NCBI GenBank assembly: GCA_964617665.1
Contig: CAZUAH010000644.1
Location: 1-7,558, forward strand
Direction: 5' to 3'
Origin: JADHUC01 sp964617665
GTDB lineage: Bacteria; Planctomycetota; Planctomycetia; Pirellulales; Pirellulaceae
DNA length: 7,558 nucleotides
The position numbers were made by a program, and so were the translations under genes. Under the pieces are notes generated by a model. The model was not told the DNA's origin. It saw nothing but the letters and a program-made list of their open reading frames with translations, and did no database searches. Shown here piece after piece: positions 1-7,155 of this stretch (its first letter is position 1; the number at the start of each line of letters is the position of its first letter).

Positions 1-173
1 AGATTCGGCGTAATGGCCACCGGCGATCCATAACACCCCAGTTCTGGGCGAAGATCGTCAACGGCAATGAAGAGAATGTTCGGCTCTGAAGAGCTGGCAG
101 CCGCCGACTCGTTCGCGGAAACTCCGGAGCATGCGGCGGTAAGGAGCAGGACAATGGAGGTTGTGTATCTCAT
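1..173 (-). CDS. Sulfatase, N-terminal fragment (iduronate-2-sulfatase-like); continues beyond the window
   Basis: The first 57 codons are visible, starting at the ATG at 173-171 and running off the low-coordinate edge. The protein opens with a signal peptide: Arg2, a hydrophobic core at about residues 6-14, and a likely signal peptidase I site after Val-Ser-Ala (18-20). A Cys at 15 is preceded by Thr-Ala-Ala, which is a poor lipobox, so lipidation is unlikely. After a Ser/Ala-rich linker comes NILFIAVDDLRPELGCYGS (32-50), the first strand of the sulfatase fold; Asp39 and Asp40 are expected calcium ligands. The DDLRPxLGCYG wording is typical of iduronate-2-sulfatase-like enzymes. The formylglycine Cys motif lies outside the window, so activity cannot be judged. 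The gene starts 54 nt after the stop of the preceding sulfatase, suggesting cotranscription. An AGGA at 184-187 lies 10 nt upstream, a weak ribosome site. Family assignment is firm; the substrate is unknown. Confidence 0.9.
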   Translation of the reverse strand, partial: MRYTTSIVLLLTAACSGVSANESAAASSSEPNILFIAVDDLRPELGCYGSPVAITPN

Positions 174-227
174 GAGCCTATGGTCCTGGAGTTTTGTTGA
201 ATTGGGATGACTGGAAACCGACTACTT

Positions 228-1628
228 CTAATACGATTCCGAGGGTGGCCCCCGAAACTCATCCGTTCGGCGTGCCGACCAGTCTTCTGCAGTTCGATCC
301 AACATGAACAATGGGCGTTCCAGTTCGAGTTCCCACGCAAACAGCTTCTTGAAAAGCGTTTTCACCTTTTCTGGATGCTCGCTGGCTAGATTGTTCTGCT
401 CCGCCGGATCTTCGGCCAGGTTGAATAGCTCCGCGGGCCGGTCCGGAAAACGTAGCAGCTTCCAGTCGCCGTCGCGAATTGCACCGCGGTTTTCCATCTT
501 CCAACACAGCGTTTGGTGCGGCCGCCCGCCGTTCTTGCCTTGCAGGTAGGGCAACATATCCACCCCGTCGAGTCCTTCGATGGATGCCGGCGCACCGCCG
601 GCGGAGCTGACAAAAGTAGGAATCAGATCGAGCGTACTCAGCGGATAATCGTAGACGGACCCTGCCGGGAGTATGCCCGGCCACGCCACGATGCCCGGAA
701 CACGGATTCCGCCTTCGAGTTGCGTTGCCTTGACTCCGCTGAATGGATAGTTGCTCGAACCGTTCCGATCCATGGGACCGCCGTTGTCGTTGGTGAAGAC
801 GACCAGAGTGTTCTCGTCCAGCCCCAGCGACTTGAGCTTATCGATGATTTGACCGCACGCCCGATCGAGCGAGAGCATCATTTGGGCCGCGATCCGGCGT
901 GTTCCTTCGAGATGGGAAAACTCGTTTTTGTCTTGCGGATCCGCCTGCATTGGCGCATGCACCGCGTTGAACGAGACGTAAGCGAAAAACGGTTTGTCCT
1001 TGTTGCGTTCGATGAAATCGCACGTTTCCTCGGCCAGCGCATTGGTCAGGTACCCCTCGTGCTCCTGATACTCTTCAAAGCCTCGCTCGATCAGATTCTC
1101 CGGTTTGGCCCGGCTTGGAGCGCGATAGGGAAAAAAGCTCCTTGCACCGCCACGGAAACCGTAGAACTCGTCGAAGCCGCGTCGGAGGGGATGATACCGG
1201 TCGGCGATCCCCAGATGCCATTTTCCGAACACGGCCGTTCGATAGCCGAGTTCGTAAAGATAGTCGCCCATTGTCTTCAGGTCGGTCGGCAATCCCATGT
1301 CGTCGGCAAGCAGCCTGCCACCATCGCTCATAATGCCGGGTACGTTGTTCTCTTCAAACCCGAATCGTTGTTGGTATCGTCCCGTCAACATGCCCGCCCG
1401 CGACGGACCGCATGTGGCACCGGATACGTAGAAGCTAGACAAGCGGACGCCGGTCTCGGCGAGCTGATCCAGATTCGGGGTCTTGAAATGGTGGCTACCG
1501 TGAAAACCGAAGTCTCCGTAGCCGGCATCGTCCGCAAAGAGCAGGACGATGTTTGGCTTTTCGACCGCCTCGACTTGCATGGATATTGCGCAAATACTCG
1601 CCACTGAGATGCAAAAAACACCGTTCAT
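228..1628 (-). CDS. Secreted Cys-type sulfatase (arylsulfatase A-like family)
   Basis: This 466-residue protein is a complete sulfatase predicted to hydrolyse sulfate esters outside the cytoplasm. Asp33-Asp34 in the NIVLLFADDAGYGDFG segment are calcium ligands. The formylglycine motif is Cys73-Gly-Pro-Ser-Arg77, followed by AGMLTGRY. Further active-site positions are Lys136 and His138 (GKWHLG), His224 (NAVHAP), Asp281-Asn282 (FTNDNGG) and Lys300 (SGVKATQLEGG). The C-terminal subdomain carries the usual WKLLR and ELFNLAEDPAEQNNLA segments (389-415). Length is normal for the family. The Cys requires conversion to formylglycine by a separate maturase. The signal peptide (about 1-21) is odd in lacking Lys/Arg near the N-terminus. 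The start is still well supported: AGGAG lies 6 nt upstream and an in-frame TAG at 1638-1640 closes the frame just before it. DAGYGDFG sets it apart from the two iduronate-2-sulfatase-like neighbours, so it probably attacks a different sulfate position. Substrate unknown. Confidence 0.95.
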   Translation of the reverse strand: MNGVFCISVASICAISMQVEAVEKPNIVLLFADDAGYGDFGFHGSHHFKTPNLDQLAETGVRLSSFYVSGATCGPSRAGMLTGRYQQRFGFEENNVPGIMSDGGRLLADDMGLPTDLKTMGDYLYELGYRTAVFGKWHLGIADRYHPLRRGFDEFYGFRGGARSFFPYRAPSRAKPENLIERGFEEYQEHEGYLTNALAEETCDFIERNKDKPFFAYVSFNAVHAPMQADPQDKNEFSHLEGTRRIAAQMMLSLDRACGQIIDKLKSLGLDENTLVVFTNDNGGPMDRNGSSNYPFSGVKATQLEGGIRVPGIVAWPGILPAGSVYDYPLSTLDLIPTFVSSAGGAPASIEGLDGVDMLPYLQGKNGGRPHQTLCWKMENRGAIRDGDWKLLRFPDRPAELFNLAEDPAEQNNLASEHPEKVKTLFKKLFAWELELERPLFMLDRTAEDWSARRTDEFRGPPSESY

Positions 1629-1634
1629 CTTCGT

Positions 1635-1639
1635 CTCCT
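1635..1639 (-). promoter_or_regulatory. Ribosome binding site of the second sulfatase
   Basis: The minus strand reads AGGAG with a 6-nt spacer to the ATG at 1628-1626. Together with the in-frame stop at 1638-1640 it fixes the start, even though the signal peptide is atypical. Confidence 0.8.
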
Positions 1640-1685
1640 ACCGTAGCACCCGTCCGAAAGCGGAGTCGCCCACGTGAGCTTCTAC
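1637..1685 (-). other. Possible conserved intergenic element between aldolase and sulfatase
   Basis: The 71-nt gap between the aldolase stop and the sulfatase start is GC-rich. Its minus strand contains a CACGTG palindrome and a short stem TCCG-CTTT-CGGA (1653-1664). GTAG and CTAC sit at the outer ends of this part. Two reading frames stay open across it: one reads KLTWATPLSDGCYGRRRR, the other EAHVGDSAFGRVLR and then TAG. I have an impression that such intergenic strings recur in planctomycete genomes as spurious small open frames. That is memory, not a search result. No second copy exists in the window, so calling it a repeat is tentative. Confidence 0.25.
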
Positions 1686-1699
1686 TTCGCTAACAGCAC

Positions 1700-2368
1700 T
1701 CATGCATCTCCACCGCGAAGCTCATCGATGATGCGTCTGGCTTCCGCTGCGTTCTGTGTGATCGCCGACCAGTTTTCCTCCTGGATCAGCTTGCGAGGAG
1801 CGATCCACGAGCCGCCAATTGCCGCGACGGCGGGATGCCCCAGGTAGCTGCTCATGTTGTCCGCATTGAGACCGCCGAGCGGGATGTAACGCAGGCCGAG
1901 GTGAGCGTACGGAGCGTTCATGCTCGACAAGTACGGCATGCCGCCGCTCGGCTCCGCGGGGAAGAACTTCAATTCGCGGCAGCCAAGTTCGACCGCCGCC
2001 TCGATCTCGGAAGCCGTCGTCACCCCGGGCGCGAACGGTAGCCCCGAAGCTTGGGCACGTTCCACGACACGCCGGTTGAAGCCTGGCGCCACACCGAATG
2101 TCGCACCCGCCTCGACTACTTGCTCGACTTGTTCAGTGGTAAGGATCGTCCCAATCCCGGCGAGCATATTGGGCACATCGCGACGGATCGCCCGCAAGGC
2201 GTCAATCGCCGCCGGGGTACGAAGCGTCAACTCCATCGCATCGACACCGCCGGCCAGCAGCGCCTCGGCCAAAGGTGGACCGTGCTCGATTTCGTCGATG
2301 ACTAACACCGCGATCACGCCGGACCGTTCGATCCGATCAAGAATCTCCGGTGGAAACTGCGATTCCAT
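1700..2368 (-). CDS. eda: 2-keto-3-deoxy-6-phosphogluconate (or -galactonate) aldolase, class I
   Basis: This 222-residue cytoplasmic enzyme belongs to the KDPG/KHG aldolase family, which cleaves 2-keto-3-deoxy-6-phosphogluconate to pyruvate and glyceraldehyde-3-phosphate. Visible landmarks are Glu46 and Arg50 in MELTLRT, the GIGTIL loop (71-76), VAPGF (93-97), FAPGVTT (112-118), the Schiff-base Lys134 in RELKFFPAE, and the phosphate-binding GGSW (185-188). Length matches the family (about 210-220). No signal peptide is present, as expected. The Thr of the usual PTGG loop (Thr161 in E. coli Eda) is Leu164 here (PLGG). E. coli KDPGal aldolase (DgoA) has Val at that place, so the substrate could be the galactonate epimer. 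It sits 45 nt after the GH2 gene and 71 nt before a sulfatase, which points to catabolism of a uronic acid, galactonate or anhydrogalactose released from the glycan. Family is certain; the exact substrate and the symbol eda are less so. Confidence 0.92.
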   Translation of the reverse strand: MESQFPPEILDRIERSGVIAVLVIDEIEHGPPLAEALLAGGVDAMELTLRTPAAIDALRAIRRDVPNMLAGIGTILTTEQVEQVVEAGATFGVAPGFNRRVVERAQASGLPFAPGVTTASEIEAAVELGCRELKFFPAEPSGGMPYLSSMNAPYAHLGLRYIPLGGLNADNMSSYLGHPAVAAIGGSWIAPRKLIQEENWSAITQNAAEARRIIDELRGGDA

Positions 2369-2375
2369 TGTCTCA

Positions 2376-2380
2376 CTCCT
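2376..2380 (-). promoter_or_regulatory. Ribosome binding site of the aldolase
   Basis: The minus strand reads AGGAG with a 7-nt spacer to the ATG at 2368-2366, supporting this start in the 45-nt gap after the GH2 stop codon. Confidence 0.8.
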
Positions 2381-2413
2381 ATGGCACTACCAGATGCGTT
2401 CGTACGGACTGTT

Positions 2414-5332
2414 TCACTGATTTGTGACAAACCGAATCAGGTTTTGAAGGAGCTTGTCTGCTACTGGATCTTCGCCGAGGTTTTCAACGATTCGCAATGT
2501 CGAAAGGACATAGCGGCCCTGACCGTGAGCGACGACGCCCATGTCCATGCCGCACCAAGCGGGCGAGGGGCCGTGGTAGTTCTGCATATCCGGCTCGCCT
2601 TGAAACCAACTATGGCTTACCGAACCTACGATCAACTCTCCATCAACGCCCATAAGCGTCTGCGGTGACCAGACGTTTTCGTACACTTGGCCCATCATGC
2701 ATTTTGCGGGCAGGCCATCGAACACGGGATGGCTGGTGACGATGTGCGAGACGCAAATCCATAAACCCATGGCGTGCTGAATGGTGGCGTGGACCGGAAG
2801 GACATCTTTGGTTGGCAGCTTTCCGCCCCAAAACGGATTACCTGACCAACGTTGGACGGTTTCCAGATAGACCGCCGTGCCGCCCTGCTGGACAAACTTC
2901 TGAAGTTCCGAAAACCGAGCTTTCGCGCGGGGGTTGTTCGCGAGCGGCTTGGAAACGAAGACCGGCGTCGACTTGGGCGTCTCGACGCCGAACTCGGCGC
3001 AAGGGATACCCGATCGGTCGAGGAACGGACGGAGTGAGTTGTTGATATCCAGCACCGCGATCTTGGCCTGCGGCACGGCGAGTTGTTGGTCGCTAAACAC
3101 GTTGATGGCGACCGAGTTGACGGCGATGACTCCGCCATCCTTGCCGGCTAGCGTCGCCTGGACCGTATACGCGCCCGCAAAGTCTTCGGTGTTCAGCTTT
3201 GCCTCGAACATCGGAGTAATCCCGGACGCAAGCGAGGCGTCCTGCTGCCGCCGGAATACACGGGACCCGTCCGCCGAGACGACATCCACGGTGAGCGTTC
3301 CCGCTACGTCGGCCAGATCGTTGATGCCCTTGATCGTGATCTTCGTACCTCGTGAGGCGTAGACGTTCCGCGGCCGAACGCGCACGGCTAGGTAGCGCGG
3401 CTGGTTAGCTTCCTTGGTGCCCCAATAGGAACCCTTGGGATTGCGAAACAGGTCGAGCAGCCCGGCCCCTAGCACCCAGTCGCCGCCGGTCAGCGCGTGG
3501 ACGGCGTACCCGCCCGTGCTACTGTTCGAGCGGATCGCCTCGATCATTCGTTTGTTGCCTTGCGAATGAATCTTCTGTTGGTCCAGACAGAATTCTTGGA
3601 GGTCGGGATAGATCGCATCCAGTCCGTTTTCTTTGAGAACCTCACGGAACGATTCGGCCAGTTCTTTGTGATAACGGTACGGTGGAACCAGTGGGTTGCC
3701 GTCCTTGGCGAACCTGGCATTGTTGTCTACCAGATCGGGAAGGCTGCCGTAGCCGATCTCCGAGACGACCGTCAGCCGGCCGGGCGTGGTCTTGCTAGCC
3801 GTGAACCGCCCCGGCGGCAGGCCCATCGCCTTGATCTCCTCCGGCGTTTTCGAGAGCGTGAGGAATTTGTCGTAGGACGCATCATTCAGCGGCGCGCCGG
3901 GATAGCTGTGTACGTCGTTGAACACTTCCGGCTCGTATTGATAAGGCAGGTAGATGTTCGAACCGCCCGCAAAGCCGCCCGATTCGTCGAGGACCAGACG
4001 CGTCGGATCCAATCGTCTTGCCAACATGGACATGGGGTGCTTCAGGGTCTCCAGCTCTTTGCGGTGGATCTCATTGAAGATCTCCCACTGGACGATGCAA
4101 GCTCGGTTGCGGTCGCGCAGTACGGCGCTTCGCACTTCGTTCTCGATCCGGTCATGAACACCCGGCGTCGCCGTGGGCCAGCGTTTCATGCATTCGATCG
4201 GCAGGCCGCCCACCACCATCACGCCCATTTCGTCGCACAGGTCCAGCCACATCGGGGGCGGTGGTTTCCGCCAAGGCCGGATCATGTTGAATCCGCCTTC
4301 CTTGGCGAGCTGGATCTCGCGCCGCGCCATCTTTTCGCTATCGGGCAGGGCCAACTGAGTCGGATACAGCCCCTCGAAGAAAGCCGCTTTGATGTAGATG
4401 GGTTTCCCATTCAGCTCGAATTTCTTGTCGCGGATCGTCAATTCTCGCATCCCGAAACGCACTTCCTCGACATCCAGCTCCGACGCACCATCGGCAATGC
4501 GGATATGGGCGTTGTACAGGTGCGGATCCTCCGGTGACCAACAGCGCACGGTGGGAATCGGCAGCGTCCAGCTCTTCTTGTTGCGGCCGGGCACAACTTT
4601 GAGGGCGGTCGCTTCGCTCGCCACCTCGCGTCCATCTGCCGAGCGCACGGAAACCGTCGCCGTCACGTCGCGCCCATTCGTCGTGGCGTTTTCTAACACA
4701 ACCTGGACACGCGCACTCTTGTCTTTCAATTGCGGAATGATGAAGACGTCATCCACATACACCGTCCCCGTTGCGACCAGCCGAACCGACTGCCAGATTC
4801 CGCCGGCGATCGCCCCACGCCAATGCGGCATATCGCTCTGACCGATGCCGTCGATCACCTTGTCTTGGGCCACAATCGGACCGATTACGCGCACGCTCAG
4901 GAAGTTCTCTTTGTCGAATTTCAGCAAATCGTCGACGCGGAACTCGAACGGGCCGTAGCCACCTTCATGCCGGCCGGCGACATGGCCGTTCAGCCAGACC
5001 TCGGCCATGTAATTCACCGCGTCGAACTGAAGGCGGACGGCCTTGCCTTTCCAACCGCCGGGCACCTTGAAACGCCGCGCATAAATCCCGACGCCTTCGT
5101 AGTCCTTTTCGATCGTTTCCCAACACGTGGGCACCGCGATATCCCTTGCCTGCTCTTGCGGAAAATGCTCTTCGTGGGCCCATTGCTTCTCCCGGCCTTC
5201 GTTATGAGGATCAAAGACGATCTGCCACGTTCCGTCGAGCGACTGTACCTGTCTTTCCGCAGCGTTTCCAAGATGCGCAAAACACATGGTTACCGCGACA
5301 GTCAGCAGATGCACGCTTTCCTTCAATTTCAT
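2414..5332 (-). CDS. Secreted glycoside hydrolase family 2 enzyme (beta-galactosidase or beta-glucuronidase type)
   Basis: This 972-residue retaining glycosidase has a signal peptide (Lys2, Lys4, hydrophobic core, cleavage near Gly-Asn-Ala 22-24). Domains in order are: a GH2 sugar-binding jelly roll (about 28-190, with LDGTWQ and the VWLNGHVAGRHEGGYGPFEF region), an Ig-like sandwich (about 190-300), and a TIM barrel (about 300-645). An Ig-like segment (about 645-750) and a C-terminal alpha/beta domain (about 755-970) follow. The acid/base is Glu421 in WEIFNE and the nucleophile is Glu525 in VVSEIGYGS; both are intact. The NPK at 631-633 falls in the generic end-of-barrel segment before SYW. 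It does not look like the Asn-x-Lys carboxylate-binding motif of true glucuronidases, so beta-galactosidase versus beta-glucuronidase stays open. The C-terminal domain resembles glutamine-amidotransferase-like or beta-galactosidase trimerisation folds and lengthens the protein. Flanking sulfatases imply action on a desulfated glycan chain. It lies 41 nt after the upstream sulfatase and 45 nt before the aldolase. Confidence 0.93.
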   Translation of the reverse strand: MKLKESVHLLTVAVTMCFAHLGNAAERQVQSLDGTWQIVFDPHNEGREKQWAHEEHFPQEQARDIAVPTCWETIEKDYEGVGIYARRFKVPGGWKGKAVRLQFDAVNYMAEVWLNGHVAGRHEGGYGPFEFRVDDLLKFDKENFLSVRVIGPIVAQDKVIDGIGQSDMPHWRGAIAGGIWQSVRLVATGTVYVDDVFIIPQLKDKSARVQVVLENATTNGRDVTATVSVRSADGREVASEATALKVVPGRNKKSWTLPIPTVRCWSPEDPHLYNAHIRIADGASELDVEEVRFGMRELTIRDKKFELNGKPIYIKAAFFEGLYPTQLALPDSEKMARREIQLAKEGGFNMIRPWRKPPPPMWLDLCDEMGVMVVGGLPIECMKRWPTATPGVHDRIENEVRSAVLRDRNRACIVQWEIFNEIHRKELETLKHPMSMLARRLDPTRLVLDESGGFAGGSNIYLPYQYEPEVFNDVHSYPGAPLNDASYDKFLTLSKTPEEIKAMGLPPGRFTASKTTPGRLTVVSEIGYGSLPDLVDNNARFAKDGNPLVPPYRYHKELAESFREVLKENGLDAIYPDLQEFCLDQQKIHSQGNKRMIEAIRSNSSTGGYAVHALTGGDWVLGAGLLDLFRNPKGSYWGTKEANQPRYLAVRVRPRNVYASRGTKITIKGINDLADVAGTLTVDVVSADGSRVFRRQQDASLASGITPMFEAKLNTEDFAGAYTVQATLAGKDGGVIAVNSVAINVFSDQQLAVPQAKIAVLDINNSLRPFLDRSGIPCAEFGVETPKSTPVFVSKPLANNPRAKARFSELQKFVQQGGTAVYLETVQRWSGNPFWGGKLPTKDVLPVHATIQHAMGLWICVSHIVTSHPVFDGLPAKCMMGQVYENVWSPQTLMGVDGELIVGSVSHSWFQGEPDMQNYHGPSPAWCGMDMGVVAHGQGRYVLSTLRIVENLGEDPVADKLLQNLIRFVTNQ

Positions 5333-5339
5333 GATTTAG

Positions 5340-5345
5340 CTCCTC
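5340..5345 (-). promoter_or_regulatory. Ribosome binding site of the GH2 gene
   Basis: The minus strand reads GAGGAG with a 7-nt spacer to the ATG at 5332-5330. This supports the chosen start and the signal peptide that follows it. Confidence 0.8.
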
Positions 5346-5373
5346 ATACATTGGTACGACAGCCAAAGGGGGG

Positions 5374-7155
5374 CTATCTACGGCTCTTTTCCTTGGCGGA
5401 TCTCCGCGCATCGACTTTGTCCTTGTGAATACGGTACTCCGGCCAGGTCAATTTGCCGTCTTGGTTGGCGTCGGCTTTTGGATGCTCTCTGAAGAAACTG
5501 TCTTTCCAGATTTCGCCAGCGGATTTCGCCGGAGTTGATTCGGGTTCGGGGAGCCTCGCGTCCAATTTCGCGCGAAATGATTCCAGCTTGGATGCGCAGT
5601 CCGACTTGCCTGCGAGGTTTGTCCATTCGTAGGGGTCTTCTGCGTTGTGATACAGCTCTTCTTTGCCATTGGAGTAGCGAATGTAGCGCCAGTCCTTTGA
5701 TCGCAGCGAGTAGCTCTGCTTGGCGGGGTCATAGAATCTCGCCCATTTGTAGAGCGCCGTGAGTACTTCTCCGGGACCGGACCACTCGTCGGTTTGTGGA
5801 TTCTCCAGAAACGGTCTCAGGCTGTGCCCGTCGAGCGGACGCCCCCCGTCGTTCTTCTTCGTCTCGCCGGTCAAACCGCACAGATCAATCAGCGTTGGGT
5901 AGAGATCGATCAACGAAACCGGATGATCGGCCACGCTTCCCGCTTCTGCAATTCCTGGAGCACGTACAATCAGCGGCACCTGAGTGCTCTCCTGCCATAG
6001 CGAGTTCTTATAGAGATAGTCCTTCTCACCCATACCCCAGCCGTGATCGCTGGTGAGAATAATGATGGTGTTGTCTCTGAGACGACTATTGTCGACTGCG
6101 TCGAGAATCTGGCCGACCAATTCGTCGACCGACGCAACGCAGGCGAGATAAGCCTGAATGAACCGCCGCAGAGCTTCGTCCTGCGAATCGTAGGACGCGA
6201 CCAGTTTGGTGAATAATCGTGTGCCCATGTCCTCGGTGCGTTCGGAATCCGGCTCCTTGCCGGCCGGGATGCCGCGAACCGAACGGTGGTGCGTATCTTC
6301 AACATCGCCGGGCTTGATGACGGGAAGCTTGATAGAGTCCAGGGGGAACTGTTTGAAGAAACGTTCGGGAACGATCAACGGCGTGTGAGGCCGAATGAAG
6401 CCGACGCCCATGAAGAACGGCTTGTCCGGCGACTGATTCGCTAGTTCGCGCAGCTTGTCGACAGCCCATTTTCCGTTCAGCTCATCGGCGGTCATGTCAC
6501 GGTCTTGCTGTGAGTCCACTCGGAGCGATCGCATTCCCTTCCAGTTTCCGGTTTGCCAACTGAAGGACTTGCCATCGGCGAACGTACGGCCTGTCAGATT
6601 GACCAGCGGGCCGAATGATCCGTCAATCGATCCAATTTCGCGATACGGAGCCGGCACGTCGGGGTGAGCGACGCGTTCGGTTCCGTCAAACGCAAACGGT
6701 CCATAGTCGGCGAGGTTCCCGTATTCGCCCCACTCCTTGCGGTTCAGGTGGTGCATCAGTTTCCCCGTGCCCAGCGTGTGGTAGCCATTGGCGCGGAAGT
6801 GATCCATGATCGTCCGCGAGTTTCGCAGGACTTCGTTCTGATCCCACCGATCGAAGCCGAAGTTGCGCGAGGTGTGCGGATAGAGTCCGGTGAGGAAGCT
6901 GGCTCGAGAAGGCGCACAGATTGGAATGTTGCAGTGGGCTTGCGTAAAGCAAACTCCGCTTTTGCTCAATCGCTCGATGTTCGGCGTTTGCGCTTGCGGA
7001 TGTCCGCCAAGACCTTCGATGTAGTCATTCAGGTCATCGCAAACGATCAGAAGAACGTTTGGTTTCTGGTCGGCAGTTACCGAACATGCGCAAAAAATGC
7101 ACAGGGAGATGCTGATCGCGAACGTTTGGATTGTCATGTTTCGCTTTCGCTTCAT
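5374..7155 (-). CDS. Secreted iduronate-2-sulfatase-like sulfatase with a C-terminal EF-hand loop
   Basis: This 593-residue protein is a complete Cys-type sulfatase predicted to remove sulfate from glycan residues outside the cytoplasm. A KRKR n-region and hydrophobic stretch (about 9-24) form a signal peptide, probably cut after Val-Thr-Ala (26-28). NVLLIVCDDLNDYIEGLGGH holds the calcium ligands Asp40-Asp41. The formylglycine motif is Cys80-Ala-Pro-Ser-Arg84, followed by ASFLTG. Other expected active-site residues are Lys132 (GTGKLMH), His257 (RPHTP), Asp370-His371 (TSDHGWG) and Lys383 (LYKNSLWQES). DDL and SDHGWG fit iduronate-2-sulfatase relatives. After the sulfatase fold a tail from about residue 540 holds one canonical EF-hand loop, DANQDGKLTWPE (562-573), and ends in a Lys/Arg-rich stretch. 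Met7 is an alternative start; Met1 is preferred because it supplies the basic n-region, but neither has a clear Shine-Dalgarno. The stop lies 41 nt before the GH2 start. The natural substrate is not known. Confidence 0.94.
   Translation of the reverse strand: MKRKRNMTIQTFAISISLCIFCACSVTADQKPNVLLIVCDDLNDYIEGLGGHPQAQTPNIERLSKSGVCFTQAHCNIPICAPSRASFLTGLYPHTSRNFGFDRWDQNEVLRNSRTIMDHFRANGYHTLGTGKLMHHLNRKEWGEYGNLADYGPFAFDGTERVAHPDVPAPYREIGSIDGSFGPLVNLTGRTFADGKSFSWQTGNWKGMRSLRVDSQQDRDMTADELNGKWAVDKLRELANQSPDKPFFMGVGFIRPHTPLIVPERFFKQFPLDSIKLPVIKPGDVEDTHHRSVRGIPAGKEPDSERTEDMGTRLFTKLVASYDSQDEALRRFIQAYLACVASVDELVGQILDAVDNSRLRDNTIIILTSDHGWGMGEKDYLYKNSLWQESTQVPLIVRAPGIAEAGSVADHPVSLIDLYPTLIDLCGLTGETKKNDGGRPLDGHSLRPFLENPQTDEWSGPGEVLTALYKWARFYDPAKQSYSLRSKDWRYIRYSNGKEELYHNAEDPYEWTNLAGKSDCASKLESFRAKLDARLPEPESTPAKSAGEIWKDSFFREHPKADANQDGKLTWPEYRIHKDKVDARRSAKEKSRR
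5437..5472 (-). other. EF-hand calcium-binding loop encoded at the end of the sulfatase
   Basis: Residues 562-573 read DANQDGKLTWPE. Asp1, Asn3, Asp5, Gly6, Thr9 and Glu12 occupy the canonical calcium-coordinating places of a 12-residue EF-hand loop. Only one loop is present, unlike the paired duplicates of a dockerin. Calcium binding is inferred from the pattern. Confidence 0.8.

Noticed and set aside
129..131. Lipoprotein cysteine at residue 15 of the partial sulfatase
   Set aside because: The preceding residues are Thr-Ala-Ala with Leu one place too far upstream for a normal lipobox. The Val-Ser-Ala site at 18-20 fits signal peptidase I better.
513..1607. Long plus-strand open frame (364 codons) opposite the second sulfatase
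   Set aside because: It is fully antisense to a gene with intact catalytic motifs and a good ribosome site. Its translation shows no recognisable domain. Long antisense frames are expected in GC-rich genes.
3497..4537. Long plus-strand open frame (346 codons) opposite the GH2 gene
   Set aside because: It is antisense to the GH2 catalytic barrel. The translation is rich in Arg, His and Gln and lacks any family motif, so it is a mirror of the real codon pattern.
4730..5428. Plus-strand open frame (232 codons) across the GH2 N-terminus and the sulfatase end
   Set aside because: It overlaps two well-supported genes on the other strand and encodes no recognisable motif.
5437..5472. Dockerin domain at the sulfatase C-terminus
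   Set aside because: A type I dockerin needs two duplicated calcium loops. Only one loop is present and a basic tail follows, so a lone EF-hand is the better description.
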